From DASZTV01 sp035547515 (GTDB lineage: Bacteria > Actinomycetota > Actinomycetes > JAFAQI01): 64,000 bases of DNA. Shown here in pieces: positions 58,275 to 64,000 of the stretch. The notes under the pieces are model-generated. The model searched no databases, was not told the origin of the DNA, and saw only the letters and a list, made by a program, of their open reading frames with translations. A program made the position numbers and the translations under genes. Position 1 is the stretch's first letter. Each line of letters starts with the position of its first letter. The stretch covers positions 62,001 to 126,000 of the forward strand of contig DASZUS010000079.1 of NCBI GenBank assembly GCA_035547515.1. Reading direction: 5' to 3'.

Positions 58275-59630
58275 ATGGCCGCCGATCTCGACCGCATCAT
58301 CAAGGCGTACGACATCCGGGGCGTCGTCCCCGACGAGCTCGACGCGGCGACTGCGCGTGACATCGGCGCGGCCTTCGTGCGCCTGCTCTCCGCCGAGCGC
58401 ATCGTCACCGCTCACGACATGCGCGAGAGCTCGCCCGATCTGGCGGCAGCCTTCGCCGACGGCGCGACCTCGCAGGGTGCCGACGTCGTCGAGGCCGGCC
58501 TCGGGTCGACCGACATGCTCTACTTCGCCTCGGGCAGCCTCGACGTACCGGGCGCGATGTTCACCGCGAGCCACAACCCGGCCCGCTACAACGGCATCAA
58601 GCTCTGCCGTGCCGGCGCCGCTCCGGTCGGCCAGGACAGCGGACTCGACGAGATCAAGCGAATGCTCACCGACGGCATCCCGGAGCCGGCGGGCAGCCGC
58701 GGCACGACGACCAAGCAGGATCTGCTCTCCGCCTACGCGGAGTACCTGATCGGGCTGGTTCCCGGCATCCGCGAGATCCGTCGGCTGAAGGTCGTCGTCG
58801 ACGCGGGTAACGGGATGGGCGGCCTGACGGTCCCGGAGGTCTTCGCATCGCTGCCGATCGAGCTCACGCCGATGTACTTCGAGCTCGACGGCAGCTTCCC
58901 CAACCACGAGGCGAACCCGATCGACCCGGGCAACCTCCGCGACCTGCAGGCCCGGGTGCGCGACAGCGGCGCAGACATCGGGCTGGCCTTCGACGGCGAC
59001 GCCGACCGTTGCTTCGTGGTGGACGAGCGGGGCGAGATCGTCTCGCCGTCGGTGCTGACTGCGCTGATCGCGGACCGGGAGCTCGCCAAGGAGCCCGGGG
59101 CGACCGTGATCCACAACCTGATCACCTCCCGTGCCGTCCCCGAGATCGTGCGGGAGCGCGGCGGTACGCCGGTGCGCACCCGGGTGGGTCACTCCTTCAT
59201 CAAGGCGACGATGGCCGAGACCGGCGCGGTGTTCGGCGGCGAGCACTCCGGCCACTTCTACTTCCGCGACTTCTGGCGGGCCGACTCCGGCATGCTCGCC
59301 GCATTGCATGCGCTCGCCGCGTTGGGTCACAGCGACGGGCCGCTGTCGGGCCTGCTCGCGAGCTACCAGCGCTACACCGGCTCCGGTGAGGTCAACAGCG
59401 AGGTGGCGGATGCCGCCGCATCGCTCGCGGCCGTCCGCGACACGTTCTCGGCTCAGCCTGGTGTCCAGGTCGACGAGCTCGACGGGCTGACCGTCGACCT
59501 CGGCGACGGTCGCTGGTTCAACGTCCGCGCGTCCAACACCGAGCCCTTGCTGCGGCTCAACGTCGAGGCGCCGGACGAGGCGCAGATGGTCAAGCTGCGC
59601 GACGAGGTGCTGGCAGTCATCCGCGGGTGA
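58275..59630 (+). CDS. manB: Phosphomannomutase/phosphoglucomutase
   Basis: A 451-residue alpha-D-phosphohexomutase that interconverts mannose 6-phosphate and mannose 1-phosphate, feeding GDP-mannose. The phospho-serine loop is FTASHNP, the metal loop is FDGDADRCF, the sugar-specificity loop contains GGEHSGH, and the phosphate-binding RASNTEPLLR is near the C-terminus. It heads the run manB-Trm112-SIS isomerase, which matches Rv3257c-Rv3256c in mycobacteria. Confidence 0.94.
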   Translation: MAADLDRIIKAYDIRGVVPDELDAATARDIGAAFVRLLSAERIVTAHDMRESSPDLAAAFADGATSQGADVVEAGLGSTDMLYFASGSLDVPGAMFTASHNPARYNGIKLCRAGAAPVGQDSGLDEIKRMLTDGIPEPAGSRGTTTKQDLLSAYAEYLIGLVPGIREIRRLKVVVDAGNGMGGLTVPEVFASLPIELTPMYFELDGSFPNHEANPIDPGNLRDLQARVRDSGADIGLAFDGDADRCFVVDERGEIVSPSVLTALIADRELAKEPGATVIHNLITSRAVPEIVRERGGTPVRTRVGHSFIKATMAETGAVFGGEHSGHFYFRDFWRADSGMLAALHALAALGHSDGPLSGLLASYQRYTGSGEVNSEVADAAASLAAVRDTFSAQPGVQVDELDGLTVDLGDGRWFNVRASNTEPLLRLNVEAPDEAQMVKLRDEVLAVIRG

Positions 59631-59636
59631 CCGCAC

Positions 59637-59642
59637 TAGGCT
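59637..59642 (+). promoter_or_regulatory. Leaderless -10 of the Trm112-like gene
   Basis: TAGGCT, 8 nt before GTG 59651. Confidence 0.45.
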
Positions 59643-59650
59643 CTGGGTCC

Positions 59651-59824
59651 GTGAACCTCGACCCGTCGCTGCTCGAGATCCTCGCCTGCCCGAACTGCCG
59701 CGGGGACCTGCGGGTCGACGACGCTGCTCAGGAGCTGGTCTGCGAGGGCTGCCGCTACGCCTACCCGGTCCGAGACGACATCCCGGTGCTGCTCATCGAC
59801 GAGGCGCGCAAGCCTGACGCCTGA
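59651..59824 (+). CDS. Trm112-like small zinc protein
   Basis: A 57-residue protein: LLEILACPNCRGDL, LVCEGCRYAYPVRDDIPVLL. This is the Trm112/YcaR pattern with two CxxC pairs. In eukaryotes Trm112 activates methyltransferases; the bacterial role is unclear. It sits between manB and the SIS isomerase. It is shorter than most reported genes but has clear family identity. Confidence 0.88.
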   Translation: MNLDPSLLEILACPNCRGDLRVDDAAQELVCEGCRYAYPVRDDIPVLLIDEARKPDA

Positions 59825-59850
59825 GCCTGTCGCTCGCCGCCGGCCCTCTC

Positions 59851-60993
59851 ATGACAGAAGACGCCCTCGAACGGCTGGACGACGTCTCGGCGCTCACCGC
59901 CCTCGATCCCACGGAGATGTTGCGGGCGACCGCGATGGCGGGCTCCCAGGTCCGTGCCTCGCTCGCAGCCTCCCTGGAGGCGGGGATCGACGCGCTCGGG
60001 ATCGACACCCGCCCGCGCGCGGTGGTCGTGGCCGGGATGGGGGGCTCGGGAATCTCCGGCGAGGTGCTGGCGACCCTCGCGTCGGCTGCCTCTCCCGTCC
60101 CGGTCGTCGTGCACCGCGGCTACGGCCTGCCGGGCTGGGTCGGCGCGGCGGACCTGGTGATGGCCGTGTCGTGCTCAGGTCGCACCGAGGAGACACTGAG
60201 CAGCGCCGTCGAAGCAGCACGCCGCGGCGCGCGCCTGCTCGGCGTCGGCGCCGCGGACTCACCGCTTGACCTGCACTGCCGGTCCGAGCGCGGCGTCTTC
60301 GTCCCCGTGACCGCGGCCGTCGCGCCCCGGGCCTCGCTGTGGGCCCTTGCGGTTCCGCTGCTGGTAGCGGCGGAGCGCTTCGGGCTGATCAGCCTCGGTC
60401 CGTCGTACGCCGACCTCGAGACGACCGCGTCGAGGCTGGAGTCGATTGCGACGGTCTGCCGACCTGATCGTGAGTCGTTCGTCAACCCGGCCAAGACCCT
60501 CGCAGCCGAGCTGACCGGCTCGTTGCCGATGATCTGGGGTGGCGGCGAGGTCGGCCCGCTCGCGGCGCTGCGGGCAGGCTGTCAGATCAACGAGAACGCG
60601 AAGTGGCCGGCCGTGATCGGGGCTCTGCCGGAAGCCCACCACAACCAGTCCGTGACGCTCGACGGCGGGCTGGCCGGCGGAAGCGCCGACGACGACCTCT
60701 TCCGCGACCGGGTCGAGGAGGACGAGCCGCTTCGGCTGCGCCTGCTGCTGCTGCGCGACGACGACGGCACGGGGCTGGCTGCCGCGCGGGCAGAGGCCTC
60801 CGCAGACGTCGCGCGCCGCCGGGGCGTCGCGGTTTCCGTGCTCGCTGCCGAGGGCGCGAGCTCGGTCGAGCGCCTCGCGTCCCTGGTCGGATTGCTCGAC
60901 TTCGCCAGCGTGTACCTCGCTCTGGCACTCGGCGAGGATCCGACGCCGATCGGGCCGATCGTCGACCTCAAGGCGCGGCTGGCCGGCAGCTAA
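59851..60993 (+). CDS. SIS-domain phosphosugar isomerase (PGI/PMI-like)
   Basis: A 380-residue protein with two SIS halves. VVVAGMGGSGISGEVL and SCSGRTEETLSS bind the phosphosugar; NENAKWPAVIGALPEAHHNQ carries the glutamate and histidine expected of bifunctional phosphoglucose/phosphomannose isomerases. With manB beside it, the likely job is fructose 6-phosphate to mannose 6-phosphate for GDP-mannose. The homologue Rv3256c has the same context. Confidence 0.85.
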   Translation: MTEDALERLDDVSALTALDPTEMLRATAMAGSQVRASLAASLEAGIDALGIDTRPRAVVVAGMGGSGISGEVLATLASAASPVPVVVHRGYGLPGWVGAADLVMAVSCSGRTEETLSSAVEAARRGARLLGVGAADSPLDLHCRSERGVFVPVTAAVAPRASLWALAVPLLVAAERFGLISLGPSYADLETTASRLESIATVCRPDRESFVNPAKTLAAELTGSLPMIWGGGEVGPLAALRAGCQINENAKWPAVIGALPEAHHNQSVTLDGGLAGGSADDDLFRDRVEEDEPLRLRLLLLRDDDGTGLAAARAEASADVARRRGVAVSVLAAEGASSVERLASLVGLLDFASVYLALALGEDPTPIGPIVDLKARLAGS

Positions 60994-61009
60994 CCGCGCG
61001 GCGTACCTC

Positions 61010-61015
61010 TACGCT
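61010..61015 (+). promoter_or_regulatory. Leaderless -10 of sahH
   Basis: TACGCT, 6 nt before ATG 61022; no SD. Confidence 0.6.
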
Positions 61016-61021
61016 GGGCGC

Positions 61022-62449
<1,428 letters not shown>

Positions 62450-62451
62450 GC

Positions 62452-62628
62452 CTACGGCGGCAGCACCTCAGCCCGGACGCTCGGAGCCAGCGCCCGGGTG
62501 AGCCGGCGAGCCGTCGCGGCGAGCTCGGCGGCCACCAGGGCGCGCAGCTCCTCGACGGCGGTCGCCGGCAACGACGGGTCGCCGAGCAGCACCAGGGTCC
62601 ACTCGTCGAGGACGACCTCGTTCGCCAT
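62452..62628 (-). CDS. Small helical protein, 58 residues
   Basis: The frame begins with ATG 62628 (MANEVVLDEW) and ends in TAG at 62452. The sequence has a hydrophobic start (TLVLLGDPSLP) and then an amphipathic helix (VEELRALVAAELAATARRLT). This composition is protein-like and fills most of the sahH-mtrA gap. I do not recognise a family. It is convergent with sahH and divergent from mtrA. No SD is evident. Confidence 0.5.
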   Translation of the reverse strand: MANEVVLDEWTLVLLGDPSLPATAVEELRALVAAELAATARRLTRALAPSVRAEVLPP

Positions 62629-62723
62629 GGCGGCATGATCGCGGCGCCGTGTGACGTGTTGCGGAGCGTTCCGGCGCAGATCGCCTCGGCTGTGGACAGC
62701 CCGCGGAGTGCCACGATGGTGGG

Positions 62724-63401
62724 ATGAGAGCCAGGGTCCTCGTGGTCGACGACGACCCGGCCCTGTCCGAGATGCTCGGCATCGTCCTTCGCAACGAGGG
62801 CTTCGAGCCGTCGTTCGTCAGCGACGGCGACCAGGCGCTGGCGGCCTTTCACGCGACCAAGCCCGACCTGGTCCTGCTGGACCTGATGCTGCCCGGCATG
62901 GACGGCATCGACGTCTGCCGGGCGATCCGGGCCGAAAGTGCCGCCCCGATCGTCATGCTCACCGCTCGCGCCGACACCGTCGACGTGGTCACCGGGCTGG
63001 ACTCGGGCGCCGACGACTACATCGTCAAGCCGTTCAAACCCAAGGAGCTCGTCGCTCGGATCCGGGCACGGCTGCGCCAACCTGCCAACTCGGCAGGCGA
63101 GATCCTGCAGATCGGTGACCTCGGCATCGACGTGGACGGGCACTCGGTGACCCGGGACGGCGAGACCATCGCATTGACTCCCCTCGAGTTCGACCTGCTG
63201 GTGGCGCTGGCCCGCAAGCCGCGTCTGGTCTTCACCCGCGACCAGCTGCTCGAGCAGGTCTGGGGGTACCGCCACGTCTCCGACACGCGGCTGGTCAACG
63301 TGCACGTGCAGCGCCTGCGGGCCAAGGTCGAGCGCGACCCTGAGCACCCCGAGATCGTGGTGACGGTCCGGGGGGTGGGTTACAAGGCCGGAACGTCGTG
63401 A
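62724..63401 (+). CDS. mtrA: Two-component response regulator MtrA
   Basis: A 225-residue OmpR/PhoB-family regulator. The receiver domain (1-120) has the acidic pocket VVDDD, the phospho-acceptor Asp in LLDLMLPG, and the switch threonine and lysine in LTAR and IVKPF. The winged-helix domain (approx. 130-225) ends in TVRGVGYKAG. MtrA controls cell-division and wall genes in actinobacteria. It overlaps mtrB by GTGA. A CACGAT hexamer 6 nt before the ATG is a weak leaderless -10. Confidence 0.95.
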   Translation: MRARVLVVDDDPALSEMLGIVLRNEGFEPSFVSDGDQALAAFHATKPDLVLLDLMLPGMDGIDVCRAIRAESAAPIVMLTARADTVDVVTGLDSGADDYIVKPFKPKELVARIRARLRQPANSAGEILQIGDLGIDVDGHSVTRDGETIALTPLEFDLLVALARKPRLVFTRDQLLEQVWGYRHVSDTRLVNVHVQRLRAKVERDPEHPEIVVTVRGVGYKAGTS

Positions 63402-64000
63402 GGGCGAGCCCTGTTGCGGCTGGACGCGCGCTGCGCCATCGGTGGCGGGCGTCGCTGCAGACCCGGGTGGTCGCAACCACGCTGATCCTGTCGGCGACGG
63501 TGAGCGTCGGCATCGGCGCGACGATCCTGCACCAGGTGCGAAGCGGCCTGCTGAGCTCGGCGACCCGGGCCGCCCAGAGCGAGCTCGGCAGCGGCATCGA
63601 GCGGGCCGAAGGCCAGTTCCTCGCGCTGCCCGACGACAACCCGAGCGCGGTCGAACGGACGGCGTACGGCGTCGTCACGGAGCTTTCGGGTCAGCAGGGC
63701 GACTACCAGGTCGTCATGCTCCCGTCCGACGGGGGGCTCGCCTCCTACGGCCCGGAGGGCGCCGTCGTCAGCATCCCCTCCTCGTTGCGCGCCGCGGTGA
63801 CCAGGTCCGGGCGCGAGGCATGGACCTACATCAAGCTGCGCAACGGGCTGAGCCGCAGCGCGGGTCTCGCGATCGGTGCCCCGGTGCAGGCCGGCGCGGT
63901 CCGCTACCAGCTCTACTACCTGTTCCCGCTCGCCCGTGAGGCGGCCACCTTGCGCCTGGTGGAGCGGACGATGCTGTTCGCCGGCGCCGCACTGGTCCTG
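63398..64000 (+). CDS. mtrB: Sensor histidine kinase MtrB, N-terminal part
   Basis: The frame is open to the end of the window (201 codons). A basic start (RALRHRWRASLQTR) leads into the first membrane helix (VVATTLILSATVSVGIGATIL), then an extracellular sensor segment of about 140 residues, and a second helix begins at the end (TMLFAGAALVL). HAMP and kinase domains lie beyond the window. Coupling to mtrA supports the name. Confidence 0.9.
   Translation, partial: MRASPVAAGRALRHRWRASLQTRVVATTLILSATVSVGIGATILHQVRSGLLSSATRAAQSELGSGIERAEGQFLALPDDNPSAVERTAYGVVTELSGQQGDYQVVMLPSDGGLASYGPEGAVVSIPSSLRAAVTRSGREAWTYIKLRNGLSRSAGLAIGAPVQAGAVRYQLYYLFPLAREAATLRLVERTMLFAGAALVL

Overview
The window comes from a high-GC actinobacterial chromosome. 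The reasons are the whiB2-like regulator, the MtrA/MtrB pair, coenzyme F420 genes (fbiA, fbiB), an actinobacterial acyl-CoA carboxylase with an epsilon subunit, an LpdA-type flavoprotein, a ferrochelatase with iron-sulfur cysteines, DUF3017, DUF3499, TIGR03089 and an Rv3259-like protein. Gene order around whiB/fbiA/manB/sahH/mtrA matches the block I remember from Mycobacterium and Streptomyces. I cannot name the genus. I see no rRNA, tRNA, CRISPR array, prophage or insertion sequence.

Layout. 1-7840: end of folD, a secreted Thr/Pro-rich protein, DUF3017, isocitrate and malate dehydrogenases, a CNNM/CorC-like membrane protein, trpS, a 2'-5' RNA ligase-like protein and a YihY-type membrane protein. 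7841-13384: cold-shock protein, D,D-carboxypeptidase, thioesterase, gamma-glutamylcyclotransferase, lpdA and the biotin carboxylase/BCCP subunit. 13459-18421: a lactate monooxygenase-like enzyme, then a surface-polymer set (Wzm/Wzt-like exporter, polyprenol-phosphate mannose synthase-like enzyme, and a CDP-ribitol synthase-like fusion). 18425-21085: acyl-CoA carboxylase epsilon and beta subunits, divergent from birA. 21086-24283: PH-domain membrane protein, TagB/TagF-like membrane transferase and a class III cyclase. 24280-28959: HMG-CoA lyase, acetyltransferase, a second carboxylase beta subunit, GtrA and an acyl-CoA dehydrogenase (leucine/branched-acid catabolism). 28965-39368: purK, purE and menaquinone genes menF, menD, menC, menA and menE with small accessory genes between them. 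39413-45780: UDP-glucose dehydrogenase, acyl-CoA dehydrogenase, ferrochelatase, acetoacetyl-CoA synthetase and TIGR03089. 45873-64000: glycosyltransferase, sugar-nucleotide transferase, fbiB/fbiA, a coiled-coil protein with a histone-H1-like tail, whiB, a large glycosyltransferase, DUF5719, Rv3259-like, DUF3499, a zinc-ribbon protein, manB, Trm112, a SIS isomerase, sahH, mtrA and the start of mtrB.

Three patterns stand out. First, many genes have a TANNNT -10 hexamer only 5-9 nt before the start codon and no Shine-Dalgarno sequence, so they are probably transcribed without a leader. In the accB/birA pair the two divergent -10 hexamers overlap by five bases. Second, several intergenic inverted repeats are not explained by genes. 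The largest is a nested palindrome of about 237 bp at 57666-57902, with 46-bp arms made of GTCAAR hexamers around a perfect 13-bp hairpin. Third, a TarI/TarJ-like fusion, a Wzm/Wzt pair and a TagF-like protein lie within 10 kb and suggest an alditol-phosphate (teichoic-acid-like) envelope polymer. The F420 ligase gene is also unusual, because it lacks room for the usual C-terminal nitroreductase domain.
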